Origin: Magicicada septendecula
Lineage: Eukaryota; Arthropoda; Insecta; Hemiptera; Cicadidae
Assembly: GCA_034769895.1 (NCBI GenBank)
Contig: JAWRYS010000698.1
Span: 124,001 to 188,000 of the forward strand
Direction of reading: 5' to 3'
Length of the DNA stretch: 64,000 nt
How positions within the stretch are numbered: position 1 is the first letter of the stretch; the number at the start of each line of letters is the position of its first letter. Under the pieces are notes generated by a model. That model worked only from the letters and a program-made list of their open reading frames with translations. It did not search any database and was not told the DNA's origin. The position numbers and the translations under genes are program-made. Below, one piece after another: positions 10,466-22,240 of the stretch.

Positions 10466-11754
10466 TTAACCGTGGTCCATTATTTCCTCTGCACTGATTG
10501 TTCGGATTTCTCTAGCGTATAGAATTATTTCCATCCTTGTGACGTGTCTCACTATTATCTGGTTCATCCATCTTGTCGCTATAAAATTTTCATTTATGTT
10601 CAAGTTTACCCTCGTCTTTAGAACTGATTCTTCCGTATTGTTACTTAATCGTTCAAATGGTTCATACATAATCTCCAGAAGTCCTCCATGCTCCTCGGTT
10701 AGTTTTGGCTTTTTCGGTCCTTCTAATCTATCTAGGAATTCAATTGTGGTTCGTTTAGAGTTTCTTAATTGCCTTACTTCTCTGGGTTCCATAATAGGTA
10801 TATTATGTAGCTTAACTAATCCCCCTTTACTCATCTCCAATCCTTCCCGTGTATTCATTAATTTCCTTTGATGTTTCTGCCTTATTTTCACTGTCTTCAT
10901 TTCATTGTGAACCCGTTCTATTCTTCCGGTTATGTTAGTTGGTACCTCGTCAAATTTTTCTTGGGTCTTCGCTTGTATCTCCTTTACTCTAGTATCGTTA
11001 TGGTTTCCTATTTGGATTATTTTGGCCTCTACTTCCACTCTGAGTTGTATGATGGTTTCATCTGTCTTTTCTAGACCCACCTTAGTTTCAGTTATTTGCT
11101 GTCTTACTTCCTTTTCGTAATTATCCACTCTTTTACTAAGTGTTTCATCGGCAATTGCAATACTTTCATTGACGACTTCACTCAACGCTTGGTTTTGTTC
11201 ATTGATGATTTGCTGCAACTCCTTATTATTGTTTTCAATTCTTTCGTCTATTTGTTTGTAATTTTCCTGAATCTGCAGCTCTCGTCGTTCCTGTCAAGCC
11301 TTTCATTAAATTGGTTTAATCTTTCATTTATCAGCCGGTTATTCTCATCAGTTTCCTCTTTATTTTTGTCAAACTTCTCATTCATTAGTTTGATTAAGTT
11401 CTCACTCAAAATTTCTTTTTGTTTCCTTGAGTTTTTGTTGATACTGTCTATTTTGATTTCTAGCCTTCGTGAATTTTCATTTATACTGTCTATTTTTTCA
11501 TTAGTTTGTCTATTATCTTCTTTGAAACTGTCTATTTTATTTTCTAGCTTTTCCGACATTTGTTTGTTATCCTCCTTCATACTACTCATTAATTCTATTA
11601 ATTTTTCCCAATTTAGTCCTCCCCTGGCTTCCTCTTTATCGCCCGCCTGTTGTTCCATTTCGGTGTCTGTAACTACCTCTGCTTCTTCTTCCCGTCTATC
11701 TTCTTCCGTTTCTTGGTCTTTCGCCATCCTTTTAGAAACACCTCTCGTATGCAT
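10466..11754 (-). pseudogene. U3 coiled-coil ORF, frameshifted
   Basis: It carries the same 4-bp deletion as U2 and U4 (junction 11276/11277), splitting the frame into 168 codons (11248-11754) and 250 codons (10466-11218). Unlike U2 and U4 it keeps the MHTRG start in frame. The downstream segment is identical in protein sequence to those of U2 and U4. Confidence 0.7.
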
Positions 11755-12021
11755 TCCTGTGCCTCTAATAGTTGCCTGCTCCAGTTAAGTAATAGTCGAA
11801 CTTTTTACTTAACTAAAGCCCACTCGTTGAGCGCCAATTTGTAATAAATCAATAAATGTGTGTTTAGTTATTAATTAGATTTGAGAAGTTTGAAAGCCCC
11901 ACATTGGGCGCCAATCTGTTACAACTTTCTAACTATGTACGATTACGTTCCCTTATTTTTTGTTATAAATCAAAATGTGTTTTTGGGGTTTAGTTAAGCT
12001 CCACGTTGGTATGCGCCAATT
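11755..12021 (-). other. U3 leader with primer-site modules
   Basis: P2 is at 11896-11913. P3 has the common form (gagcgcc), unlike its neighbours U2 and U4. Confidence 0.6.
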
Positions 12022-14518
12022 TGTAACAACTTTCTACAACGATGTTACTTATTTAATACGAGTGTAATACGGTTGCGGGTTTATCGTTAATTCCGCCCAC
12101 GTTGAATTAACTAATTGGTTACTAATCCACTCTGTTTATAAGAAAATTATTTATTATGTTGTTGCAGATGAGACCTCCTGCAAATCAATATTAATTTATA
12201 AAAATAATTATTTATTATATAGTTGCTATGACTCGTATATTGAACATAAACCTGTGTTAATTAATTACCAAGTGTTTTACCAGAGAATAATGCTATATTA
12301 CGGGTATTATAGTTAATAATTCGGTAATTCTCTCCAACCCTAGTCGGTCTGTATTATTTAAATTGACCCAAGTGAATACGTTAGTTCTACACTCTCCCGT
12401 ATTCACCAGCTGTCTGCAACGAGCGCTGTTATTAGTAATTGACTCGTTCTTATAGGTTAGTTCGTTTCACTTGACGGTTTTATCACCTTCTTTCTCTGTA
12501 AATTACTCCCCAATCAAAATATAATAACTATTCTACAATAACACAGAACATCATCACATACAAGGATTCTTTATTTATATTATTTTTTAAATTTCAACAG
12601 TCGTCTTCATAGGTTATTGAATCGTAATATCGATCGTACAATACTGAATCAATTTGTTAGTGGACTAGTGATGAATATTACAATTTAAATATAATTTTCG
12701 GTTTATCTCTTATCCCAGGGTACATGTGATTCTTTTAACGATTAGTAAGGCCAGGTAATGCAAAATTAAGGTTACTAAGTATTACAATTGTTATTAACTC
12801 TTAGTATATAAAATTAAATATAAGCAGGTTTGTTACCGTGAAATACGATACTTAAGGTGGCCATGTCTGTGTATAACTGAGTGAAGATGTAATGGTGAGG
12901 TTACTCATGACCAAAAACCGCGTCCAGATTATCAATAAAGGTTTAAATGTGATGTCCAGGAGTGTAACAGAAGTTCAGTTCTGTTCTTCGTTCTTCTTCG
13001 CGATCATAGTAGTTGCCGGTCCCAGTGGAATTGGTGTAGTATTACAACTTCGTTAGTCTCTTGAAAGTGAGGTTTAGTATTTCAATACAAAAGTTCTTCG
13101 TGTATGTTTAATTTATATTTGCTTTAATTTTGACTTCTTCTGCTATGGCTCATCTAGGCTTAATTGTAAATCAGTTTCATCAGCATTCCTTTACTGGAAT
13201 TAGTTTGAAGAAGGATTTATTAATTCCGTGAACTTTGAGGATGTGTAGAATTATATTTCCTGAAATCTAGTTCAGTAGTTATTACTCAATTCTTTTTTTT
13301 TTAATGGATTGGCTTTAAGACATTTGTTTTGTTAAATTTTATTCATTTTATTTTATTTTCTTTTTAAATTTGTCTGCTGAACTTTTCCCAATAGCATATA
13401 ACAATCGAATTGAAAGGTTTTTTTAAAATTCTTTTCTGGATTCGTATTAATTTAACTTAACCCATTCACATGTAACAATTGAATGTTGAAATCAACAAAA
13501 TTTCTTGCATTTCTGTTACCCTAACAACCATTACTTTTCCTGTCATTGGATAATATTTGATATCCTAGAGCCAGAATTAGGAAATATTACTACTCTTATT
13601 TAATAAAATACTCCATGCTTGGAATTACACCAAATCACATAAAACTTTCACTTAATCTGCCTTATTAAACCGTATACATTTTACTACATTTTCATCTGAA
13701 TGGACTTATTACAAAAGGTATTAATTTCCTTTTACGAATATCAAATTTAGGCCTATTGGTTTGATTACACATGTTATAATTTTGTTTTGTTTTTAATTTA
13801 ATTTTTCTTTACCTGACCTACTGTACAAAGAGTCACTGGCTTATGGCCACTTATATCAATTTTAATTTCCTGGTTTCAATTCATTATTATTATTTAGTTC
13901 ATCATTGAACCCTTCATTGGTTTTTAACATAATTATAATAACTACTTGCCAACTTATTAATACTTATTGTCTTCCTGGCCAAGTTTACAAATATTATTTT
14001 AAACATCTTCATTAATTAATTAAAGTAAATATATTTAACATAATATCATACCTAATAAATGTACTTGTATTTAATTATTTAAATACAATTTTAACATGAA
14101 TAAAATGAGTACCCATGACTTAGTACTTCCTTAAAGCAACGCCTCTACACTTACTACACACAAAACATAAAATAAATATCCTGTAAACACTATATCATGA
14201 TACAGTACAACACCAAGTACATTTTATAACACCTTAAATATTAATTGAACAGTATATTATACTCAACTTCTACACATTAAACTCATCCCACTAGACACAG
14301 TGTTTATAGTTTACATCTCATACTACTCATTATATATTTTATATTTAGTTACACCTTCAATGTTTTATTACTTAGTAACCTTACTAGGTACCTTCAATGC
14401 ATTTTTTAGGTGATATTGGCCCTCTTGTATTTAATTATAACATACTTTGGGCATTGTTTTAAGCCATGTTTACAAAGTTTTTATGTAACGTCGGGAACCT
14501 CAACTCTGTTACGTTACA
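12022..14518 (-). repeat. LTR between U3 and U4 (2497 bp)
   Basis: Ends intact and U2-U4 block variants present. One private change is visible close to the leader (taatacgagtg instead of taatatgagtg, near 12057). Confidence 0.7.
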
Positions 14519-15573
14519 TAATACTCCCCCTCCGAAAGAAGTTTATTTTGGCTGAATAAAGTTTAGTTAAAATAAACTTATAGTTTGTCTATGATAAGGT
14601 TATCTTCTCTTTCTATTCTTCAAACTTTTAATTGCACCGGAAAATTGTGTTGACACTCCTTGTGTATCTGGTCATTAATTCTCTACTGGTACCTCCCTCA
14701 GTTGTAGACCTGTCCTTTTCTCTGGAACTCATAACTTCTTCTAGCTTATTACGCCATCATTTCTTATTATATTTATATTCAATTACCTCGCTTGGTGTAT
14801 AATCCCTAAAATACTATATTTCCCTAACATTTTTCCCTAATATCATAGCTGGTACGGAATCAGAGGGGCACTATTGGCTTCCATTACTCTGCCGTTTCCC
14901 TAACTATATCTTCTGAGATCAGAGGAACTTCATCTCTGTCCAGAAAAAAAATAAAAGTTGCACTATCACAACACAATACATATAATTATTACCTATAAGG
15001 TAGCTCCTTCGCTACAAACTTATATTCAAGGGATGATTACTATTATTTCTGAGGTATCCTAATACTTTTCTTAAATTATTTATCTCGTTGTTCTGTAGTT
15101 CCATTTATCATATTATTCACCAGTATATTAGTTAAAGCTGTTCAATATTTATTTTAAATTCTTCTTAGTTCCGTGCTGTCAATTAATTATTCTTTAGCAT
15201 ACGTATTTTACTATTTTTAATTCACTCCCATTTACTTCTGCAATTAAACACTGAATCTCCTCCTTATCATAAATTGTATGGCATATTCTTCCTTCATTTA
15301 ACTCATTTCTAACCCTTCTTTCTCGTCTTTCATGTTTATTACTTTAAAATAATTTCTTCTGAATTATATAGTAAGGTGTTCTTACTTATTTTTGAATTTT
15401 TTGGTTTTTTAAATTGATTCCACATAATTTCTCTGAAGTATCGTGTAATTAGTTTATTTCATTTAATAGTTGGTTTAATATATTTTAATTAGTTCTCATT
15501 ATTTTCCTTGGATTTGCTTGATCCTGTATCCATAAAATCCGTCCCTTTTCTCTATATTCTGTTTGGAATCTGT
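14519..15573 (-). other. U4 3' internal region with polypurine tract
   Basis: Non-coding. The polypurine tract is at 14524-14533. It carries the aattgcaccgg variant near 14630 where U2 and U3 have aactgcaccgg. Confidence 0.55.
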
Positions 15574-16835
15574 TTAACCGTGGTCCATTATTTCCTCTGC
15601 ACTGATTGTTCGGATTTCTCTAGCGTATAGAATTATTTCCATCCTTGTGACGTGTCTCACTATTATCTGGTTCATCCATCTTGTCGCTATAAAATTTTCA
15701 TTTATGTTCAAGTTTACCCTCGTCTTTAGAACTGATTCTTCCGTATTGTTACTTAATCGTTCAAATGGTTCATACATAATCTCCAGAAGTCCTCCATGCT
15801 CCTCGGTTAGTTTTGGCTTTTTCGGTCCTTCTAATCTATCTAGGAATTCAATTGTGGTTCGTTTAGAGTTTCTTAATTGCCTTACTTCTCTGGGTTCCAT
15901 AATAGGTATATTATGTAGCTTAACTAATCCCCCTTTACTCATCTCCAATCCTTCCCGTGTATTCATTAATTTCCTTTGATGTTTCTGCCTTATTTTCACT
16001 GTCTTCATTTCATTGTGAACCCGTTCTATTCTTCCGGTTATGTTAGTTGGTACCTCGTCAAATTTTTCTTGGGTCTTCGCTTGTATCTCCTTTACTCTAG
16101 TATCGTTATGGTTTCCTATTTGGATTATTTTGGCCTCTACTTCCACTCTGAGTTGTATGATGGTTTCATCTGTCTTTTCTAGACCCACCTTAGTTTCAGT
16201 TATTTGCTGTCTTACTTCCTTTTCGTAATTATCCACTCTTTTACTAAGTGTTTCATCGGCAATTGCAATACTTTCATTGACGACTTCACTCAACGCTTGG
16301 TTTTGTTCATTGATGATTTGCTGCAACTCCTTATTATTGTTTTCAATTCTTTCGTCTATTTGTTTGTAATTTTCCTGAATCTGCAGCTCTCGTCGTTCCT
16401 GTCAAGCCTTTCATTAAATTGGTTTAATCTTTCATTTATCAGCCGGTTATTCTCATCAGTTTCCTCTTTATTTTTGTCAAACTTCTCATTCATTAGTTTG
16501 ATTAAGTTCTCACTCAAAATTTCTTTTTGTTTCCTTGAGTTTTTGTTGATACTGTCTATTTTGATTTCTAGCCTTCGTGAATTTTCATTTATACTGTCTA
16601 TTTTTTCATTAGTTTGTCTATTATCTTCTTTGAAACTGTCTATTTTATTTTCTAGCTTTTCCGACATTTGTTTGTTATCCTCCTTCATACTACTCATTAA
16701 TTCTATTAATTTTTCCCAATTTAGTCCTCCCCTGGCTTCCTCTTTATCGCCCGCCTGTTGTTCCATTTCGGTGTCTGTAACTACCTCTGCTTCTTCTTCC
16801 CGTCTATCTTCTTCCGTTTCTTGGTCTTTCGCCAT
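15574..16835 (-). pseudogene. U4 coiled-coil ORF, frameshifted
   Basis: It has the shared 4-bp deletion (junction 16384/16385), giving a 159-codon part (16356-16835) and a 250-codon part (15574-16326). It also has the 2-bp loss upstream of MAKDQ that U2 has and U3 lacks. Confidence 0.7.
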
Positions 16836-17128
16836 CCTTTTAGAAACACTCTCGTATGCATTCCTGTGCCTCTAATAGTTGCCTGCTCCAGTTAAGTAAT
16901 AGTCGAACTTTTTACTTAACTAAAGCCCACTCGTTGAGAGCCAATTTGTAATAAATCAATAAATGTGTGTTTAGTTATTAATTAGATTTGAGAAGTTTGA
17001 AAGCCCCACATTGGGCGCCAATCTGTTACAACTTTCTAACTATGTACGATTACGTTCCCTTATTTTTTGTTATAAATCAAAATGTGTTTTTGGGGTTTAG
17101 TTAAGCTCCACGTTGGTATGCGCCAATT
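16836..17128 (-). other. U4 leader with primer-site modules
   Basis: P2 is at 17003-17020. P3 carries the gagagcc change shared with U2. Confidence 0.6.
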
Positions 17129-19625
17129 TGTAACAACTTTCTACAACGATGTTACTTATTTAATATGAGTGTAATACGGTTGCGGGTTTATCGTTAATTC
17201 CGCCCACGTTGAATTAACTAATTGGTTACTAATCCACTCTGTTTATAAGAAAATTATTTATTATGTTGTTGCAGATGAGACCTCCTGCAAATCAATATTA
17301 ATTTATAAAAATAATTATTTATTATATAGTTGCTATGACTCGTATATTGAACATAAACCTGTGTTAATTAATTACCAAGTGTTTTACCAGAGAATAATGC
17401 TATATTACGGGTATTATAGTTAATAATTCGGTAATTCTCTCCAACCCTAGTCGGTCTGTATTATTTAAATTGACCCAAGTGAATACGTTAGTTCTACACT
17501 CTCCCGTATTCACCAGCTGTCTGCAACGAGCGCTGTTATTAGTAATTGACTCGTTCTTATAGGTTAGTTCGTTTCACTTGACGGTTTTATCACCTTCTTT
17601 CTTTGTAAATTACTCCCCAATCAAAATATAATAACTATTCTACAATAACACAGAACATCATCACATACAAGGATTCTTTATTTATATTATTTTTTAAATT
17701 TCAACAGTCGTCTTCATAGGTTATTGAATCGTAATATCGATCGTACAATACTGAATCAATTTGTTAGTGGACTAGTGATGAATATTACAATTTAAATATA
17801 ATTTTCGGTTTATCTCTTATCCCAGGGTACATGTGATTCTTTTAACGATTAGTAAGGCCAGGTAATGCAAAATTAAGGTTACTAAGTATTACAATTGTTA
17901 TTAACTCTTAGTATATAAAATTAAATATAAGCAGGTTTGTTACCGTGAAATACGATACTTAAGGTGGCCATGTCTGTGTATAACTGAGTGAAGATGTAAT
18001 GGTGAGGTTACTCATGACCAAAAACCGCGTCCAGATTATCAATAAAGGTTTAAATGTGATGTCCAGGAGTGTAACAGAAGTTCAGTTCTGTTCTTCGTTC
18101 TTCTTCGCGATCATAGTAGTTGCCGGTCCCAGTGGAATTGGTGTAGTATTACAACTTCGTTAGTCTCTTGAAAGTGAGGTTTAGTATTTCAATACAAAAG
18201 TTCTTCGTGTATGTTTAATTTATATTTGCTTTAATTTTGACTTCTTCTGCTATGGCTCATCTAGGCTTAATTGTAAATCAGTTTCATCAGCATTCCTTTA
18301 CTGGAATTAGTTTGAAGAAGGATTTATTAATTCCGTGAACTTTGAGGATGTGTAGAATTATATTTCCTGAAATCTAGTTCAGTAGTTATTACTCAATTCT
18401 TTTTTTTTTAATGGATTGGCTTTAAGACATTTGTTTTGTTAAATTTTATTCATTTTATTTTATTTTCTTTTTAAATTTGTCTGCTGAACTTTTCCCAATA
18501 GCATATAACAATCGAATTGAAAGGTTTTTTTAAAATTCTTTTCTGGATTCGTATTAATTTAACTTAACCCATTCACATGTAACAATTGAATGTTGAAATC
18601 AACAAAATTTCTTGCATTTCTGTTACCCTAACAACCATTACTTTTCCTGTCATTGGATAATATTTGATATCCTAGAGCCAGAATTAGGAAATATTACTAC
18701 TCTTATTTAATAAAATACTCCATGCTTGGAATTACACCAAATCACATAAAACTTTCACTTAATCTGCCTTATTAAACCATATACATTTTACTACATTTTC
18801 ATCTGAATGGACTTATTACAAAAGGTATTAATTTCCTTTTACAAATATTAAATTTAGGCCTATTGGTTTGATTACACATGTTATAATTTTGTTTTGTTTT
18901 TAATTTAATTTTTCTTTACCTGACCTACTGTACAAAGAGTCACTGGCTTATGGCCACTTATATCAATTTTAATTTCCTGGTTTCAATTCATTATTATTAT
19001 TTAGTTCATCATTGAACCCTTCATTGGTTTTTAACATAATTATAATAACTACTTGCCAACTTATTAATACTTATTGTCTTCCTGGCCAAGTTTACAAATA
19101 TTATTTTAAACATCTTCATTAATTAATTAAAGTAAATATATTTAACATAATATCATACCTAATAAATGTACTTGTATTTAATTATTTAAATACAATTTTA
19201 ACATGAATAAAATGAGTACCCATGACTTAGTACTTCCTTAAAGCAACGCCTCTACACTTACTACACACAAAACATAAAATAAATATCCTGTAAACACTAT
19301 ATCATGATACAGTACAACACCAAGTACATTTTATAACACCTTAAATATTAATTGAACAGTATATTATACTCAACTTCTACACATTAAACTCATCCCACTA
19401 GACACAGTGTTTATAGTTTACATCTCATACTACTCATTATATATTTTATATTTAGTTACACCTTCAATGTTTTATTACTTAGTAACCTTACTAGGTACCT
19501 TCAATGCATTTTTTAGGTGATATTGGCCCTCTTGTATTTAATTATAACATACTTTGGGCATTGTTTTAAGCCATGTTTACAAAGTTTTTATGTAACGTCG
19601 GGAACCTCAACTCTGTTACGTTACA
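17129..19625 (-). repeat. LTR between U4 and U5 (2497 bp)
   Basis: Ends intact. The half nearer the leader matches the U2-U4 block. The other half switches to acaaatattaaattt near 18841, as in U1, U6 and U7, which suggests a recombination or conversion junction. Confidence 0.7.
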
Positions 19626-20680
19626 TAATACTCCCCCTCCGAAAGAAGTTTATTTTGGCTGAATAAAGTTTAGTTAAAATAAACTTATAGTTTGTCTATG
19701 ATAAGGTTATCTTCTCTTTCTATTCTTCAAACTTTTAATTGCACCGGAAAATTGTGTTGACACTCCTTGTGTATCTGGTCATTAATTCTCTACTGGTACC
19801 TCCCTCAGTTGTAGACCTGTCCTTTTCTCTGGAACTCATAACTTCTTCTAGCTTATTACGCCATCATTTCTTATTATATTTATATTCAATTACCTCGCTT
19901 GGTGTATAATCCCTAAAATACTATATTTCCCTAACATTTTTCCCTAATATCATAGCTGGTACGGAATCAGAGGGGCACTATTGGCTTCCATTACTCTGCC
20001 GTTTCCCTAACTATATCTTCTGAGATCAGAGGAACTTCATCTCTGTCCAGAAAAAAAATAAAAGTTGCACTATCACAACACAATACATATAATTATTACC
20101 TATAAGGTAGCTCCTTCGCTACAAACTTATATTCAAGGGATGATTACTATTATTTCTGAGGTATCCTAATACTTTTCTTAAATTATTTATCTCGTTGTTC
20201 TGTAGTTCCATTTATCATATTATTCACCAGTATATTAGTTAAAGCTGTTCAATATTTATTTTAAATTCTTCTTAGTTCCGTGCTGTCAATTAATTATTCT
20301 TTAGCATACGTATTTTACTATTTTTAATTCACTCCCATTTACTTCTGCAATTAAACACTGAATCTCCTCCTTATCATAAATTGTATGGCATATTCTTCCT
20401 TCATTTAACTCATTTCTAACCCTTCTTTCTCGTCTTTCATGTTTATTACTTTAAAATAATTTCTTCTGAATTATATAGTAAGGTGTTCTTACTTATTTTT
20501 GAATTTTTTGGTTTTTTAAATTGATTCCACATAATTTCTCTGAAGTATCGTGTAATTAGTTTATTTCATTTAATAGTTGGTTTAATATATTTTAATTAGT
20601 TCTCATTATTTTCCTTGGATTTGCTTGATCCTGTATCCATAAAATCCGTCCCTTTTCTCTATATTCTGTTTGGAATCTGT
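19626..20680 (-). other. U5 3' internal region with polypurine tract
   Basis: Non-coding. The polypurine tract is at 19631-19640. No unit-specific feature was noticed. Confidence 0.55.
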
Positions 20681-21973
20681 TTAACCGTGGTCCATTATTT
20701 CCTCTGCACTGATTGTTCGGATTTCTCTAGCGTATAGAATTATTTCCGTCCTTGTGACGTGTCTCACTATTATCTGGTTCATCCATCTTGTCGCTATAAA
20801 ATTTTCATTTATGTTCAAGTTTACCCTCGTCTTTAGAACTGATTCTTCCGTATTGTTACTTAATCGTTCAAATGGTTCATACATAATCTCCAGAAGTCCT
20901 CCATGCTCCTCGGTTAGTTTTGGCTTTTTCGGTCCTTCTAATCTATCTAGGAATTCAATTGTGGTTCGTTTAGAGTTTCTTAATTGCCTTACTTCTCTGG
21001 GTTCCGTAATAGGTATATTATGTAGCTTAACTAATTCCCCTTTACTCATCTCCAATCCTTCCCGTGTATTCATTAATTTCCTTTGATGTTTCTGCCTTAT
21101 TTTCATTGTCTTCATTTCATTGTGAACCCGTTCTATTCTTCCGGTTATGTTAGTTGGTACCTCGTCAAATTTTTCTTGGGTCTTCGCTTGTATCTCCTTT
21201 ACTCTAGTATCGTTATGGTTTCCTATTTGGATTATTTTGGCCTCTACTTCCACTCTGAGTTGTATGATGGTTTCATCTGTCTTTTCTAGACCCACCTTAG
21301 TTTCAGTTATTTGCTGTCTTACTTCCTTTTCGTAATTATCCACTCTTTTACTAAGTGTTTCATCGACAATTGCAATACTTTCATTGATGACTTCACTCAA
21401 CGCTTGGTTTTGTTCATTGATGATTTGCTGCAACTCCTTATTATTGTTTTCAATTCTTTCGTCTATTTGTTTGTAATTTTCCTGAATCTGCTTTAAGCTC
21501 TCGTCGTTCCTGTCAAGCCTTTCATTAAATTGGTTTGATCTTTCATTTATCAGCCGGTTATTCTCATCAGTTTCCTCTTTATTTTTGTCAAACTTCTCAT
21601 TCATTAGTTTGATTAAGTTCTCACTCAAAATTTCTTTTTGTTTCCTTGAGTTTTTGTTGATACTGTCTATTTTGTTTTCTAGCCTTCGTGAATTTTCATT
21701 TATACTGTCTATTTTTTCATTAGTTTGTCTATTATCTTCTTTGAAACTGTCTATTTTATTTTCTAGCTTTTCCGACATTTGTTTGTTATCCTCCTTCATA
21801 CTACTCATTAATTCTATTAATTTTTCCCAATTTAGTCCTCCCCTGGCTTCCTCTTTATCGCCCGCCTGTTGTTCCATTTCGGTGTCTGTAACTACCTCTG
21901 CTTCTTCTTCCCGTCTATCTTCTTCCGTTTCTTGGTCTTTCGCCATCATTTTAGAAACACCTCTCGTATGCAT
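20681..21973 (-). CDS. U5 intact ORF: coiled-coil protein, 430 aa
   Basis: Full-length copy with no frameshift. Copy-specific residues are M at 9 (next to the second possible start Met at 10), S at 146, S at 193 and E at 313. The domain layout is as in U1. Coding capacity is kept although both neighbours (U4, U6) are broken. Confidence 0.55.
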   Translation of the reverse strand: MHTRGVSKMMAKDQETEEDRREEEAEVVTDTEMEQQAGDKEEARGGLNWEKLIELMSSMKEDNKQMSEKLENKIDSFKEDNRQTNEKIDSINENSRRLENKIDSINKNSRKQKEILSENLIKLMNEKFDKNKEETDENNRLINERSNQFNERLDRNDESLKQIQENYKQIDERIENNNKELQQIINEQNQALSEVINESIAIVDETLSKRVDNYEKEVRQQITETKVGLEKTDETIIQLRVEVEAKIIQIGNHNDTRVKEIQAKTQEKFDEVPTNITGRIERVHNEMKTMKIRQKHQRKLMNTREGLEMSKGELVKLHNIPITEPREVRQLRNSKRTTIEFLDRLEGPKKPKLTEEHGGLLEIMYEPFERLSNNTEESVLKTRVNLNINENFIATRWMNQIIVRHVTRTEIILYAREIRTISAEEIMDHG

Positions 21974-22240
21974 TCCTGTGCCTCTAATAGTTGCCTGCTC
22001 CAGTTAAGTAATAGTCGAACTTTTTACTTAACTAAAGCCCACTCGTTGAGCGCCAATTTGTAATAAATCAATAAATGTGTGTTTAGTTATTAATTAGATT
22101 TGAGAAGTTTGAAAGCCCCACATTGGGCGCCAATCTGTTACAACTTTCTAACTATGTACGATTACGTTCCCTTATTTTTTGTTATAAATCAAAATGTGTT
22201 TTTGGGGTTTAGTTAAGCTCCACGTTGGTATGCGCCAATT
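21974..22240 (-). other. U5 leader with primer-site modules
   Basis: P2 is at 22115-22132. All three modules are of the common form. Confidence 0.6.

Noticed and set aside
11096..11788. Plus-strand ORFs of 60-230 codons opposite the coiled-coil gene in every unit
   Set aside because: They are antisense shadows of the A/G-rich coding strand, composed of F/S/L/I runs, and their length changes with each frameshift on the other strand.
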